Assembly: GCF_900112495.1 (NCBI RefSeq)
Contig: NZ_FOMA01000001.1
Span: 310,001-374,000, forward strand
Direction of reading: 5' to 3'
DNA length: 64,000 nucleotides
Source of the DNA: Bacillus sp. OV322
Lineage (GTDB): Bacteria > Bacillota > Bacilli > Bacillales > DSM-1321
Under the pieces are notes generated by a model, which was not told the origin of the DNA, did not search any database, and was given only the letters and a program-made list of their open reading frames with translations. Below, one piece after another: positions 1 to 9,134 of the stretch. The translations under genes and the position numbers were made by a program. Within the stretch, counting starts at the first letter, position 1; each line of letters opens with the position of its first letter.

Positions 1-526
1 CTTCGGCCATAAGCAATTCCTCATTGAATCCATTAATGGCCAAGAAATCTTTTCTGTAGCACCAGAAAATCCCAACAGCAATCAAACCATACTTGATTAG
101 CATTGGAATGGATATGGCTGCAACAGATGTTAGAATCCCCAAAGACATACGGTCAAATAACCCGGATGTCCCGCCACCGATAAATAACCCGCTCGATAAT
201 AACAAATTCACTCTAGATAGGAATCCTTTAGACATTTTGGTATCTGCATCTATCGTAATCAGAATATCTCCAGTGGCAACTTTCGCCCCTGCATTTCTAA
301 TCTTTGAAAGATTTTTGTCCGTATTTTTGATCGTGATCACATTATAGGATTTTGCGATCTCCTCCGTCCGATCTGTACACCGATTCAACACAACAATAAT
401 TTCAACCTGATCCTTATACCTTTTTGAAGCAGCTTTAATGGATTCCAGACACCCCGCTATATATTTTTCTTCATTGTGGGCAGGTATGATGATAGAAAAC
501 TTCTTATTCCTATTTTCCTGTGTCAA
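1..526 (-). CDS. Glycosyltransferase family 2, partial (C-terminus outside window)
   Basis: The minus strand encodes the N-terminal ~175 residues of a GT-A fold sugar transferase that probably acts at the cytoplasmic face of the membrane. Visible motifs are FSIIIPAHNEE near residue 10, a VVLNRCTDRT stretch after the second strand, a KIRNAGAKVA segment and the metal-binding ITIDADT at about residue 90. The acceptor-side sequence continues to the window edge (GFNEELLMAE). I chose the TTG at 526 because AAAGGGTG lies about 6 bases upstream; a GTG three codons earlier is possible but sits on top of that ribosome site. The sugar and acceptor cannot be told. Family assignment is from motifs I recognise. 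Confidence 0.85.
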   Translation of the reverse strand, partial: MTQENRNKKFSIIIPAHNEEKYIAGCLESIKAASKRYKDQVEIIVVLNRCTDRTEEIAKSYNVITIKNTDKNLSKIRNAGAKVATGDILITIDADTKMSKGFLSRVNLLLSSGLFIGGGTSGLFDRMSLGILTSVAAISIPMLIKYGLIAVGIFWCYRKDFLAINGFNEELLMAE

Positions 527-1298
527 TTTTCTCACCCTTTCTTTATATCATTCAAATTCAAAAAGTGGCAGCTTAGAAGATTGATTCTAATAGCACTCAG
601 TTATATAAAATATGAAAAAAGTGACGGATTGCTTGTACATTTTTCCTGTTCTTATAAGAATGTTAGTGGATTCAACGAATTTACAAATGAAGTTAGATTC
701 GAGCATTATTGGGAAGTTTTCAATCCTTATAAAATAGAGGAATCTTTGGCGGCCAGTTTATCTGATGTTATTTTGGATATTAAAGACGTTAAAAAGGAGT
801 ACTTTTGTATGAGCAACGAGAATTTACAGATGGAATCTGGGAATGGAAATTTAGCTTAGAAACACATTGGGGCAACCACACAAGAGACCTGAGCGACTCA
901 TAAGTGCATTTGCTGCACTTGCTGGTACTTCAAAATAACGGCGGCTCCAAACGCAAAACAAATAAGCAGTCCCGAAAACACAATTTTTATCGTGTATTTG
1001 GGGCTACTTGACGTTTACATAGGAATTATTAAATGTCATCAGGTTGGCTTTAAAAAGGGAAGGTTCTAAAAAAGTTTCCATATAACATAGGATTCATCGC
1101 TTACTATCTCGAAAAAATCTTGACACATATCCAGATAAACTGTATGAATATAAATATTCAGAATAATGATTTATCTTTTTTTGAGAGAATAGTCTTCACT
1201 TTCTGATCTAGTTTCTACGCAGTTATTAAAAATCGGGATACAAACGAGAAATTACTATGAAAGACTATTCTATAAATAGAATACGAGGAGAAGTTCAG
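527..1298. other. Intergenic region with possible gene remnants
   Basis: About 770 bases without a convincing gene. On the plus strand an open stretch (about 608-859) reads as protein-like sequence (…NEFTNEVRFEHYWEVFNPYK…) but has no start signal and ends abruptly, so it may be a remnant. On the minus strand 898-1006 reads as a short hydrophobic C-terminus (VFSGLLICFAFGAAVILK) after an in-frame stop, again like a fragment of a membrane protein. Neither is identified. Confidence 0.3.
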
Positions 1299-2252
1299 AT
1301 GAAAAAATCCGTGCGTAAAATTGGAATTATTGGGGTAGGAAATGTCGGAAGTGCCGCGGCCTTCTCGGTGGTTCATCAAGGAATTTGTGAAGAGTTAACC
1401 CTTGTCGATATTAAAGAAGAGAAAGCGGTTGGTGAAGCAATCGATTTTGCTGATAGTGTTGGCTTTATGTCGTCGCGTACGAAAGTGACCTCTGGAAGAC
1501 TGCTGGATTTAAAGGACCACGATATCATCCTTATTAGCGTTGCGGGTGAGCCCTTAAAACCTTGGGAAACACGATTAGATTTATTAAAAGGTACCTCAGC
1601 AATTATAAAGGAAGTTATTCCTCCGTTGAAAGATGCTGGATTTGAGGGGATTTATGTCGTTGCAACGAATCCATGCGATATCATTACCTATTTAACTTGG
1701 AAACTATCTGGTTTGCCGCGTAACCAAATCATTGGGACGGGGACTGCATTAGATAGTAGTCGTTTTAGAAAGATTCTCTCTGAATATCTGCATGTAGATC
1801 CTCGTAGTATTACAGGATACACACTTGGGGAGCATGGTGATTCTCAATTTGGCGCTTGGTCACATGTAACAGTTGGCGGCAAACCCATTCACGAATATAT
1901 TAAAGAAAATCAAAACGAGATCGAACCTTTTGATTTTGATGAAGTCATTGAACATACGAAACGTGAAGGCTGGAATATCTTCAATCGGAAAGGAAAAACA
2001 GAATATGGTATAGGGAACGCACTTGCCTTTATTGCCAAGTCAATTCTAAATGACGCCTATACAATATGCCCCGTGTCGGTTGTATTAGATGGCGAATATG
2101 AGGAAAAAGGACTTGCGATTGGTGTTCCAGCAGTACTTTGCCGTACAGGTCTAAAACAGGTGATTGAACTTAAATTAGATGAAAAAGAACTTGCGCTGTT
2201 CAACTACTCTGCTAATGTGATAAAAGAAAATATTGCTTCTGTGGAACTTTAA
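1299..2252 (+). CDS. L-lactate / L-2-hydroxyacid dehydrogenase family protein
   Basis: A 317-residue NAD-dependent dehydrogenase of the LDH/MDH family that interconverts a 2-keto acid and an L-2-hydroxy acid in the cytosol. It shows the Rossmann GVGNVG at 12-17, the ETRLDL loop with the substrate-orienting arginine, VATNPCDI, and the catalytic His179 in GEHGDS. The substrate loop reads GEPLKPWETR where ordinary lactate dehydrogenases have QKPGETR, so specificity for a bulkier acid (hydroxyisocaproate type) is plausible. The start at 1299 follows AGGAG with good spacing; an upstream ATG at 1257 lacks one. It appears to be transcribed alone. Confidence 0.85.
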   Translation: MKKSVRKIGIIGVGNVGSAAAFSVVHQGICEELTLVDIKEEKAVGEAIDFADSVGFMSSRTKVTSGRLLDLKDHDIILISVAGEPLKPWETRLDLLKGTSAIIKEVIPPLKDAGFEGIYVVATNPCDIITYLTWKLSGLPRNQIIGTGTALDSSRFRKILSEYLHVDPRSITGYTLGEHGDSQFGAWSHVTVGGKPIHEYIKENQNEIEPFDFDEVIEHTKREGWNIFNRKGKTEYGIGNALAFIAKSILNDAYTICPVSVVLDGEYEEKGLAIGVPAVLCRTGLKQVIELKLDEKELALFNYSANVIKENIASVEL

Positions 2253-2390
2253 TATGTAATCGATTTTTATCATGAGTGGCTTTAGGAACACTGGTTCATT
2301 TCTTCTCTAACTGATTTAAAAATTCAGTCTGTAAATCATGGATATAACCATCTATTCACACTTTTTAGAAAATTTATTCTAAAAATAATA

Positions 2391-2420
2391 TTGACGCAAT
2401 TCGACAAACGCATGTATAGT
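2391..2420 (+). promoter_or_regulatory. Predicted sigma-A promoter of the metQNI transcript
   Basis: TTGACG at 2391-2396 and TATAGT at 2415-2420 are 18 bases apart and lie just before the S-box leader. The -10 element is inside a small palindrome (GTATAGTATAC-like). Confidence 0.55.
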
Positions 2421-2447
2421 ATACATACTGAAATAAATCGAATATTA

Positions 2448-2556
2448 TCTTATCTAGAGTGGTGGAGGGAAAGGCCCGATGAAACCCGGCAACCAAGTCT
2501 TTTAAAGGCTCAGGTGCTAATTCCTACAAAACGGAAATTTGTTTTGTAAGATAAGA
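2448..2556 (+). promoter_or_regulatory. SAM-I (S-box) riboswitch
   Basis: A leader RNA that binds S-adenosylmethionine and switches off the downstream operon by termination. The P1 helix pairs TCTTATC (2448-2454) with GATAAGA (2550-2556). Between them are the conserved S-box blocks AGAGTGGTGGAGGGA, GGCCCGATGAAACCCGGCAACC and the GGTGCTAATTCC core. AAGAGAAG (2553-2560) can pair with CTTCTCTT (2579-2586), the 5' half of the downstream terminator, to form the antiterminator. This fits regulation of a methionine importer by methionine supply. Confidence 0.95.
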
Positions 2557-2572
2557 GAAGTTGTGTGCATGC

Positions 2573-2606
2573 AAACCGCTTCTCTTTAGAGAAGCGGTTT
2601 TTTGGT
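2573..2606 (+). terminator. S-box controlled intrinsic terminator
   Basis: The stem AAACCGCTTCTC (from 2573) pairs with GAGAAGCGGTTT and is followed by a T run. It is the expression platform of the SAM riboswitch. Confidence 0.92.
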
Positions 2607-2700
2607 GCTGTATGATGTTACAACACTAACAACTAGATAAGAGATATGGAGTATTTCAGACCAGATTCCAAGTAAACAACTAAGAAAAGGAGTGTATAAA

Positions 2701-3519
2701 ATGAAAAAATCAGCAAAATTATTATCTATTAGTCTAGCTATCATTTTATTATTGGCTTTAACGGCATGTGGTGGAACAAGTTCAAAAGAATTAAGTACAA
2801 AGAAAATTACAGTGGGTGTAACCGGTGGACCACATCAACAAATCATGGAGCAAGTTGCTAAATTAGCAGAAAAAGACGGTCTAACGATTGATATTAAAGT
2901 GTTTAACGATTACAATACACCGAATGCTGCACTTAGCGAAGGAAGTCTCGATGCCAATAGCATGCAAACATTACCTTTCTTAAAGGGCCAAATTAAAGAC
3001 AAAGGCTATAAAATTACAGATGTCTTCAAAACAGTTGCTTTTCCAATGGGGATCTATTCTAAGAGTATAAAAGATATTAAGGATCTTAAAAAAGGGGATT
3101 CAATTGCTGTTCCCAATGATCCAGCCAACGAGTTACGTGCATTGCAATTATTTGAAGCTGCTGGAGTCATTAAGTTGAAAGAAGGCGTTGAACAAAGCGC
3201 AACGAAAAAAGATGTGGTTGAAAATAAATTGAACTTACAAATAAAAGAACTTAATGCAGAATCACTTCCAGCACAACTTGGTGAAGTGACTGTTGCAGCT
3301 ATAAATACAAACTTTGCAATGGGTGCAGGTCTAACCATTAATAAAGATGCGATTTACCACGAACCTATTGAAAACAATCCTTATCCGAACTATTTTGTCG
3401 TACGTACTGAAAATAAGGATGATGCAGTCGTGAAAACGATTGAAAAATACTATCACTCAGATACTATTAAACAATATATTGCCAAAGAGTTTGGCGGTTC
3501 AGTTGTACCTGCTTGGTAA
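2701..3519 (+). CDS. metQ: Methionine ABC transporter substrate-binding lipoprotein MetQ
   Basis: A 272-residue lipoprotein of the NlpA/MetQ family that captures methionine outside the membrane and hands it to MetNI. The signal peptide is followed by a lipobox, LTACGG, with the lipidated Cys near residue 23. The mature part has family signatures: KITVGVTGGPHQQIME, the IDIKVFNDY strand, a LPFL motif and ends with GGSVVPAW. The start at 2701 is preceded by AAAAGGAG; the GTG nine bases upstream overlaps that site. It is the first gene of metQNI, directly under the S-box, so SAM excess should lower its expression. Gene order QNI rather than NIQ is an ordinary variant. Confidence 0.95.
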   Translation: MKKSAKLLSISLAIILLLALTACGGTSSKELSTKKITVGVTGGPHQQIMEQVAKLAEKDGLTIDIKVFNDYNTPNAALSEGSLDANSMQTLPFLKGQIKDKGYKITDVFKTVAFPMGIYSKSIKDIKDLKKGDSIAVPNDPANELRALQLFEAAGVIKLKEGVEQSATKKDVVENKLNLQIKELNAESLPAQLGEVTVAAINTNFAMGAGLTINKDAIYHEPIENNPYPNYFVVRTENKDDAVVKTIEKYYHSDTIKQYIAKEFGGSVVPAW

Positions 3520-3534
3520 GGAGGAAGCCCATAT

Positions 3535-4551
3535 ATGATCAGCCTGCAGCATGTATCGAAAACGTTTGAAGTCGGAAATAAGAAAGTTGAAGCATTAAAA
3601 GATGTTTCGATCGAGATTAAAAAAGGGGAAATTTTCGGTGTAATCGGATTTAGTGGTGCCGGAAAGAGTACATTAATCCGCTGTGTGAACGTACTTGAAA
3701 GACCCACCAGCGGAAAGGTTTTAATTGATGGCACGGACATCTTAACTTTGAAGAAAAAGGACCTTCAAAAAGTTCGTCAAAAAATTGGGATGATTTTTCA
3801 AAGTTATAATCTCTTAAAGACGGCTAACGTTTATCAAAATATTGCGATTCCCCTTCGTTTAGAAGGTGTCCCGGCGCCTGAAATCGAACAGCGTGTAAAT
3901 AAGTATTTAAAAATTGTCGGTCTAAAAGATAAGGCCCAAGCATTTCCTAATCAATTATCTGGAGGTCAAAGGCAACGTGTGGCAATCGCACGTGCTTTAG
4001 CCCATGAGCCAGAAGTTCTTCTTAGTGATGAAGCAACCAGCGCCCTGGATCCAACGACCACAGAACAAATCTTGGAACTATTATTGAAAATCAATAAAGA
4101 ACTGGGCATTACCATTTTTCTCATTACCCATGAATTAGAGGTTATTCAACGAATTTGTGACCGTGTTGCTGTAATGGAAGCAGGAGAAGTGGTGGAACAA
4201 GGTAAGATCGTCGATATCTTTACGAAGCCCCAACATCCAAGAACAAAAAGCTTCGTAAGGAATAAATCGATTTACCATGTCCCCGAACATGTTAAACTAG
4301 AAATGGGTAAAACAGGAAAATTAGTTGCCCTTACTTTTCTAGGTGAATCATCAAAAGACCCCTTCTTAGCAACCATTACTAAAAAATTCAATATCCTACC
4401 GAGTATTATCGCTGGCGGTATTGATGAATTAAAGGATCAATCAGTTGGCAACCTTCTGGTCCATCTTAAAGGTGAACCAGAAGAAAACGAAAAGGCAATT
4501 GCCTACTTAAAAGATCAGCATATCATCGTAGAAGAGGTGAATAATAGATGA
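3535..4551 (+). CDS. metN: Methionine ABC transporter ATP-binding protein MetN
   Basis: A 338-residue ATPase of the methionine importer. It has Walker A GFSGAGKS (38-45), a Q-loop (IFQSYNLL), the ABC signature LSGGQRQR (from 141), Walker B LLSDEATSALDP and an H-loop (LITHELEV). The last ~90 residues form the NIL regulatory domain found in MetN proteins, which in E. coli MetNI binds methionine and inhibits transport. The ATG follows AAGGAGG by 9 bases. It ends by overlapping metI (ATGA), so the two are translationally coupled. Confidence 0.95.
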   Translation: MISLQHVSKTFEVGNKKVEALKDVSIEIKKGEIFGVIGFSGAGKSTLIRCVNVLERPTSGKVLIDGTDILTLKKKDLQKVRQKIGMIFQSYNLLKTANVYQNIAIPLRLEGVPAPEIEQRVNKYLKIVGLKDKAQAFPNQLSGGQRQRVAIARALAHEPEVLLSDEATSALDPTTTEQILELLLKINKELGITIFLITHELEVIQRICDRVAVMEAGEVVEQGKIVDIFTKPQHPRTKSFVRNKSIYHVPEHVKLEMGKTGKLVALTFLGESSKDPFLATITKKFNILPSIIAGGIDELKDQSVGNLLVHLKGEPEENEKAIAYLKDQHIIVEEVNNR

Positions 4552-5210
4552 GTTCATTTCTTAACGAGTGGGGCGACACGATTTGGCAGGCGGTTCTGGA
4601 CACTCTTAAAATGACTTCCATTTCTCTCGTCATTGCCATTCTCCTAGGACTACCGCTTGGAATCCTTCTTGTACTCACAAGAAAAGGCGGAGAAGCAGAA
4701 AGTAAAGTGGGCTATGCGATTTTAAATACGGTGATTAATATCATTCGTTCCATCCCATTTATTATTCTGCTATTTTTCATTTTACCTTTTACCAAATTCA
4801 TTATGCATACCACGATAGGTGTGCAAGGGGTGATTGTACCGCTTGTTGTCTATACAGCACCCTATATTGCCAGACTAATGGAGTCCGCACTGCTTGAAGT
4901 AGATAAGGGGGTTGTGGAGGCCTATCAATCTATGGGTATTTCAACATCTAAAATCATTTGGTATGTGATTGTTCGTGAAGCAAGAGCCTCCATTGTGCTC
5001 GGTTTAACAATTGCAACCATCGGCTTAATCGGAGCAACAGCAATGGCTGGCTTAGTCGGTGCCGGAGGACTCGGTGATATCGCCTATCAGTTCGGACATC
5101 TACGATTCCAGCCTGATGTGATGTATACCACCATCATTATCTTAATTATCATGGTTCAAGGCATTCAATCACTCGGTAACTTACTCGCACACAAACTGAG
5201 AAAAGATTAA
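4548..5210 (+). CDS. metI: Methionine ABC transporter permease MetI
   Basis: A 220-residue BPD_transp_1 permease that forms the membrane channel of the methionine importer. Five or so hydrophobic helices are visible, starting with LKMTSISLVIAILLGLPLG. The EAA coupling loop lies in the middle (ALLEVDKGVVEAYQSMGIS) and contacts MetN. It ends in a charged tail (HKLRKD). The start overlaps the end of metN by four bases. It is the last gene of the S-box operon. Confidence 0.95.
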   Translation: MSSFLNEWGDTIWQAVLDTLKMTSISLVIAILLGLPLGILLVLTRKGGEAESKVGYAILNTVINIIRSIPFIILLFFILPFTKFIMHTTIGVQGVIVPLVVYTAPYIARLMESALLEVDKGVVEAYQSMGISTSKIIWYVIVREARASIVLGLTIATIGLIGATAMAGLVGAGGLGDIAYQFGHLRFQPDVMYTTIIILIIMVQGIQSLGNLLAHKLRKD

Positions 5211-5618
5211 TGATAAAAAAGTAGTAGAAATGTACACATAACCCTGTCAAGTAGACATTGAAAAAAAGTATATTAAGCTTAAGCTACGGCCTTTTCTCGT
5301 TATTCAACTGAGGAAAGGCCGTTAAATTTCTCTGAAAAGCGATCATTATATAAAATTGAATTATGCCTCAAAAAGAATCATTAATGTTAGAAACAAAATA
5401 AAATTATGGCGGATTAAATCTTGCAAAAAGGCAAAGTTAGTTGATGGCTGATTTTTAAAAGATTTTCGTTATTCATTTTGAGAATAGCTTTAAATTTATG
5501 GGTATATTTGTAAATAAGACTTTACAGAAGCCTTATTTAGTCCTGCAATAATATACTATATGCCAATTTGTTTTTAGATGTAAAATTGCATGAGAATACC
5601 TTGAAAGGAGTTTTCCTC
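5211..5618. other. Intergenic region after metI
   Basis: About 400 bases. It holds an inverted repeat at 5286-5322 (ACGGCCTTTTCTC with GAGGAAAGGCCGT) that may end the metQNI transcript, although no long T run follows. The rest is AT-rich and I see no gene. Confidence 0.5.
5286..5322 (+). terminator. Possible terminator of metQNI
   Basis: A hairpin with a 13-base stem and ~11-base loop downstream of metI. The T tract is poor (TAAATTTCT), so its strength is uncertain. Confidence 0.45.
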
Positions 5619-6194
5619 ATGGATATTACATCTTTTTTAATGTACTGTATTATTATTACTTTTACACCAGGACCTACTAATATTGTCATTTTATCAACAG
5701 TCCATCATTTGGGGGCAAAAAAAGCAATGGAATATACATATGGAGCAACAATTGCATTTGGTTTTTTACTTGCTATCTCCGCTATGTTGAATACCTTGCT
5801 TTTAACGATCATACCGAAAATTTTGATCGTTATGCAGATTATCGGAAGCTTTTATATGATGTATCTCGCTTATCAAATTTACAAAGCGGATAAATCAAAA
5901 CCAACTGTAAACCAATCTGGTACCTTTCAGTCAGGATTCCTTATGCAGTTTTTAAATCCAAAGGTGGTACTTTTCACAATGACTGTTATTCCCAGCTTTA
6001 TTTTGCCGCACTATACAGCAATGAATGCAGTGACTATAAGTGTTTTAGCTATAACTTTGATTGGGTTTTTGGCATTTCTTACATGGGTTCTTTTCGGGAC
6101 AATTTTTAAGCAGTTTTTACAGAATCATAGTAAGATTGTTAATGTCATAATGGCAATATTTTTAGCTTATTCTGCAGTGATGATATGGATGTAG
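5619..6194 (+). CDS. LysE family amino-acid exporter
   Basis: A 191-residue integral membrane protein of the LysE/RhtB family, which exports amino acids or related compounds. The hallmark TFTPGPTNIVILS is at about residues 13-25, and the remainder forms about six hydrophobic helices, including GFLMQFLNPKVVLF, typical of the family. The ATG at 5619 has AAGGAG 11 bases upstream, so the earlier in-frame TTG at 5568 is unlikely. The AraC regulator that follows 25 bases downstream on the same strand probably controls it. Confidence 0.9.
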   Translation: MDITSFLMYCIIITFTPGPTNIVILSTVHHLGAKKAMEYTYGATIAFGFLLAISAMLNTLLLTIIPKILIVMQIIGSFYMMYLAYQIYKADKSKPTVNQSGTFQSGFLMQFLNPKVVLFTMTVIPSFILPHYTAMNAVTISVLAITLIGFLAFLTWVLFGTIFKQFLQNHSKIVNVIMAIFLAYSAVMIWM

Positions 6195-6219
6195 GTAAAT
6201 TATTTATGAGGTGAGTATA

Positions 6220-6996
6220 ATGGAGAAATTTATCTATAAAAAGTCGGCAGATATCACTGCATTGTCAGCAAGTATGAGAGATTTTACGTATATAAAGCAC
6301 TCTCACAAGGAGTATGCAATCGGGGTCACATTGCGCGGTATTCAACAATATAACCTGGATGGCAGTTTACAATTATCCTATCAAAATGGTGTAATGCTAT
6401 TTAATCCAGAACAGGCACATGACGGAAGAGCACATGATGATGCAGGACTTGATTATGTTATGCTATATATTGAGCCGCAATCGCTTTTAGAGGTTATGGA
6501 GAAAAAGGATATTATTCGTTTCTCAACCCCAATTGTTTATGATAATAAACTTCAACAAAGAATATTAAGCCTTTCCAATGCAATATTAAGCGAAAAAGAT
6601 GAGGCTTTGTGCAGTGAATTACTCGTATCGATCACAGATATCCTTATCCAAACGAATCTTTCTACAGACAATAAGAAAGAACACGCTCTAATTAGAAAAG
6701 CAAAGGATATGATTCATAGTAACCTAGAAAATGTACTTAAACTTGAAGAGATATGTAAAGAGCTTAATTTATCCAAATTTCAGTTTATCAGATTATTTAA
6801 GGCTCATACTGGAATTTCACCATATCAATACTTTCTAAACTGCAAGATAGAACGTGCAAAGCAGTTAATAGAAAAAAGCAGAGATATATATGCAGCCGTA
6901 GCTGAGTGCGGTTTTGTTGATTTAACCCATTTAAATAAACACTTTAAAAGTGTTTATGGCACAACAGCATTTGAATATATGTCACATTTAAATTAA
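6220..6996 (+). CDS. AraC family transcriptional regulator
   Basis: A 258-residue regulator with an N-terminal cupin-like sensor (HSHKEYAIGVTLRGIQQY, then FNPEQAHDG) and a C-terminal double helix-turn-helix. The DNA-binding part starts near residue 160 (LIRKAKDMIHSNLENVLKLEEI) and contains FIRLFKAHTGISPYQYFLN and the closing ECGFVDLTHLNKHFKSVYG. This architecture with a LysE exporter upstream is common in Firmicutes and suggests it senses the exported compound. The ATG at 6220 follows GAGGTGAG; the GTG at 6211 lies within that site. Confidence 0.9.
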   Translation: MEKFIYKKSADITALSASMRDFTYIKHSHKEYAIGVTLRGIQQYNLDGSLQLSYQNGVMLFNPEQAHDGRAHDDAGLDYVMLYIEPQSLLEVMEKKDIIRFSTPIVYDNKLQQRILSLSNAILSEKDEALCSELLVSITDILIQTNLSTDNKKEHALIRKAKDMIHSNLENVLKLEEICKELNLSKFQFIRLFKAHTGISPYQYFLNCKIERAKQLIEKSRDIYAAVAECGFVDLTHLNKHFKSVYGTTAFEYMSHLN

Positions 6997-7198
6997 TAAG
7001 AAGTTTTTGTTTAGTCATTGAAGAATAAGGAGGATTTGCCTGTGGGAAAATCCAATACTATTCTCTTTGAAAGAAAATTTCCAAGTACAAAAATGACCCT
7101 TATCAGGATCAGCTCCCAATTTTGGAAGTGATGAAAATAAACAGAGCAATTAATAAGGGCAAAACAAAACAGGGTGTTAAGGCGGGAGAATCAGGGAG

Positions 7199-7600
7199 GA
7201 GCTTGATATTACCACATATGTTTCTTTTAATGGGCAGTATGTCGTCGTAGAAGGTGAGCTCATTTATTTTAATCAATTGGATAAAAAAGCACTTGAACAC
7301 TGACTGACGCAGCTTCTGAAATGGAACTTCCGCTTATTTATTGCAATGAGCATGATATGAAAATTAGCGATCCCGGCCACAGGTTCATTGAAGAAAGCAT
7401 GGGTTCTTTGAAACTAACTGCCGCCTCACATGATCCAGAATTCTTTAAAGGAACAAATATCTACCAAGCCCAAGTTTTTTGAAAAGATAAGGAAGAAGGG
7501 CGTTATGTAGAAGCCTCCGAGGAATTAAGGTTTACAGGCTGGCATCCGCTCGGTGGATATAGACCCAGCCTGTGGGACTAAAGCCGGGATACGGACACAT
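7199..7600 (+). pseudogene. Cof-type HAD hydrolase, decayed
   Basis: Reading across frames gives a recognisable middle part of a Cof/YwpJ-type haloacid dehalogenase-like phosphatase. It includes TYVSFNGQYVVVEGELIY, then LPLIYCNEHDM in another frame, IEESMGSLKL, and FTGWHPLGG before a frame change into DPACGTKAGI. There are at least two frameshifts and in-frame stops (for example a TGA near 7300 and another near 7482). The N-terminal DxD and C-terminal catalytic motifs are missing. It cannot encode a working enzyme. Confidence 0.7.
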
Positions 7601-7803
7601 TATATCATACCTAACCCACTTCCTATTTCAAAATGTAAATAATTTTCCATTATTATACATTTGATGCTTAATTCCAATTTTAATTGACGCTTTTTAACCA
7701 TAAAAGACAGTGTCATTACAAATAAAACCGGCCATTACATCTAAAAAGAAAAACAGTGGCATCGATTAGAACGGATATATTCCTCTTGTTTTTTTGTAAA
7801 TTT

Positions 7804-7847
7804 AAAAAGCCTGTTAAAAGGGTGTTCCCCAATTAACAGGCTTTTTG
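7804..7847 (-). terminator. Terminator of yjcZ
   Basis: A strong hairpin with AAAAAGCCTGTTAA on one side and TTAACAGGCTTTTT on the other, directly downstream of the minus-strand YjcZ gene and flanked by T runs in both directions. It may also stop plus-strand transcripts. Confidence 0.85.
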
Positions 7848-7850
7848 CTA

Positions 7851-7958
7851 TTAATAGCCGCCCGCGTAGCAAGAGCAACCGATGATGATTAACAAGATAA
7901 ACAATACTACGATTAGGGCAAATCCTCTACCATATCCGCCACCATATCCATCTGCCAT
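7851..7958 (-). CDS. YjcZ-family sporulation miniprotein
   Basis: A 35-residue protein with a glycine/tyrosine-rich start ([13 protein letters not shown]), one hydrophobic helix ([15 protein letters not shown]) and a CYAGGY end. This is the typical composition of the YjcZ family, small tail-anchored-like membrane proteins found in Bacillus, several of which are made during sporulation. GGGGTGG lies about 7 bases before the ATG. A strong terminator follows immediately, so it is monocistronic. Function unknown. Confidence 0.88.
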   Translation of the reverse strand: MADGYGGGYGRGFALIVVLFILLIIIGCSCYAGGY

Positions 7959-8444
7959 ATTATCCACCCCTTTGACTAAATCGTTGATGTCATTCAATTT
8001 ATCTTATGTACAAGCAAGCACGACGGACAGGGCTTTTAACAAGGTTTTTGTCCATTTTTGTAACTAAAAAGCGCAGGTGTTATGCTGCGCTTTTTAGAGG
8101 AGTGAATGTCTGGATCGGAGTCGTTTTGGCTTACTTTAACTTATGCCGTAATATCGAAACGGACAAGGTCATCCGCCTTATTTGCGCAAAAATAAACGAC
8201 TAGCCTATCTCCTACTGAGAGTACTAGGAGACATGGTCTTTGCAGTACCTCTTGTAGAGGCTATAGATATAGAAATTAGGAGAGGAGAGATAAACTACAC
8301 AATAAATGACGTTTGGCTTCACAAAGTGCACATGATTTCACCTAAAATAAATACTATCTGTATATGTAAAAATTTAATGGTTTCATCCATCTTTATGTTA
8401 ACGTATAATTAGGAAAAAACTTAAAGATGCTAGGGAGAGAACGC
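7959..8444. other. Intergenic region with a hairpin
   Basis: Nearly 490 bases with no supported gene. A hairpin at 8064-8097 looks like a terminator. A weaker inverted repeat (TCTCCTA … TAGGAGA, about 8208-8233) has no T run. Short open frames here lack ribosome sites and family resemblance. Confidence 0.4.
8064..8097. terminator. Bidirectional terminator-like hairpin
   Basis: CTAAAAAGCGCAG pairs with CTGCGCTTTTTAG around an 8-base loop. T runs occur on both strands. No intact gene ends right before it. Confidence 0.6.
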
Positions 8445-8921
8445 ATGAGCAGTACATATGAATTTAAAGGTGCAGGAAAATCAATTATCACATTGGACGG
8501 AAATTTCCTGCGGATTAAACGTAAAGGTTTCATAAACTTAATGAATCATGGATTAGATGGAGAGAAATCCATTGATATTACCAACATATCAGGTGTTCAG
8601 CTAAAAAAGGCAGGATTAACAAGTGGATACTTACAATTCATCTATCCAGGAAGTCAAGAAAACAAAGGTGGAGTATTTTCTGCTACTCAAGATGAGAACA
8701 CTGTCATGTTTGTTAAGAAAGAGCAAGCAATGGCATTAGAGATCAAAGCATATATTGAAGAAATTATTTCTAATCGAAATTCCAATAACACTACTCAACC
8801 AATAGTAGAATCAAAAGTGGATGCAACAGAAGAAATTCGTAAATATAAGTCATTGATGGATGATGGAATTATTAATGAAGAAGAATTCCAGGAGAAGAAA
8901 AGACAATTACTTGGTTTGTAA
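8445..8921 (+). CDS. DUF4429/SHOCT domain protein
   Basis: A 158-residue soluble protein. The N-terminal half (MSSTYEFKGAGKSIITLDGN to about 105) is a PH-like beta domain of the DUF4429 type, with …IDITNISGVQLKKAG…. The C-terminal 30 residues (IRKYKSLMDDGIINEEEFQEKK) are a SHOCT motif, a short helical hairpin common at the ends of bacterial proteins. A polar linker lies between them. The ATG at 8445 follows AGGGAGAG. The role is unknown; such proteins can bind membranes or oligomerise. Confidence 0.85.
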   Translation: MSSTYEFKGAGKSIITLDGNFLRIKRKGFINLMNHGLDGEKSIDITNISGVQLKKAGLTSGYLQFIYPGSQENKGGVFSATQDENTVMFVKKEQAMALEIKAYIEEIISNRNSNNTTQPIVESKVDATEEIRKYKSLMDDGIINEEEFQEKKRQLLGL

Positions 8922-9024
8922 AATATGAGTCCTTAAATGGACTCTATAAATTGAGGTTTAAAATTTTTGCAATGGTTTAAGCCCAAGGCTAAGTTAAAGG
9001 TAGAGGTTGATTTAATAATACACA

Positions 9025-9065
9025 TAAAAAATGAGCTGGAAAACGTATATCCAAGCTCATTTTAC
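9025..9065 (+). terminator. Possible terminator
   Basis: AAAAAATGAGCT pairs with AGCTCATTTTA around a ~17-base loop, about 100 bases downstream of the DUF4429 gene. Confidence 0.5.
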
Positions 9066-9134
9066 TTTGATGCTGCTGTTTTTACTAAAGCACCGGTTAC
9101 TTAAATAAGTAATATTATTCACAATGTTTCCTTC

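Noticed and set aside
476-859. 127-codon plus-strand frame as a gene
   Set aside because: Its first part lies antisense to the glycosyltransferase, and no ribosome site or family match supports it. At most the last part is a remnant.
1080-1298. T-box leader before the dehydrogenase gene
   Set aside because: No T-box sequence or terminator-antiterminator pair was found.
5211-5618. Small RNA or riboswitch between metI and lysE
   Set aside because: Only one simple hairpin is visible and no conserved riboswitch block can be recognised.
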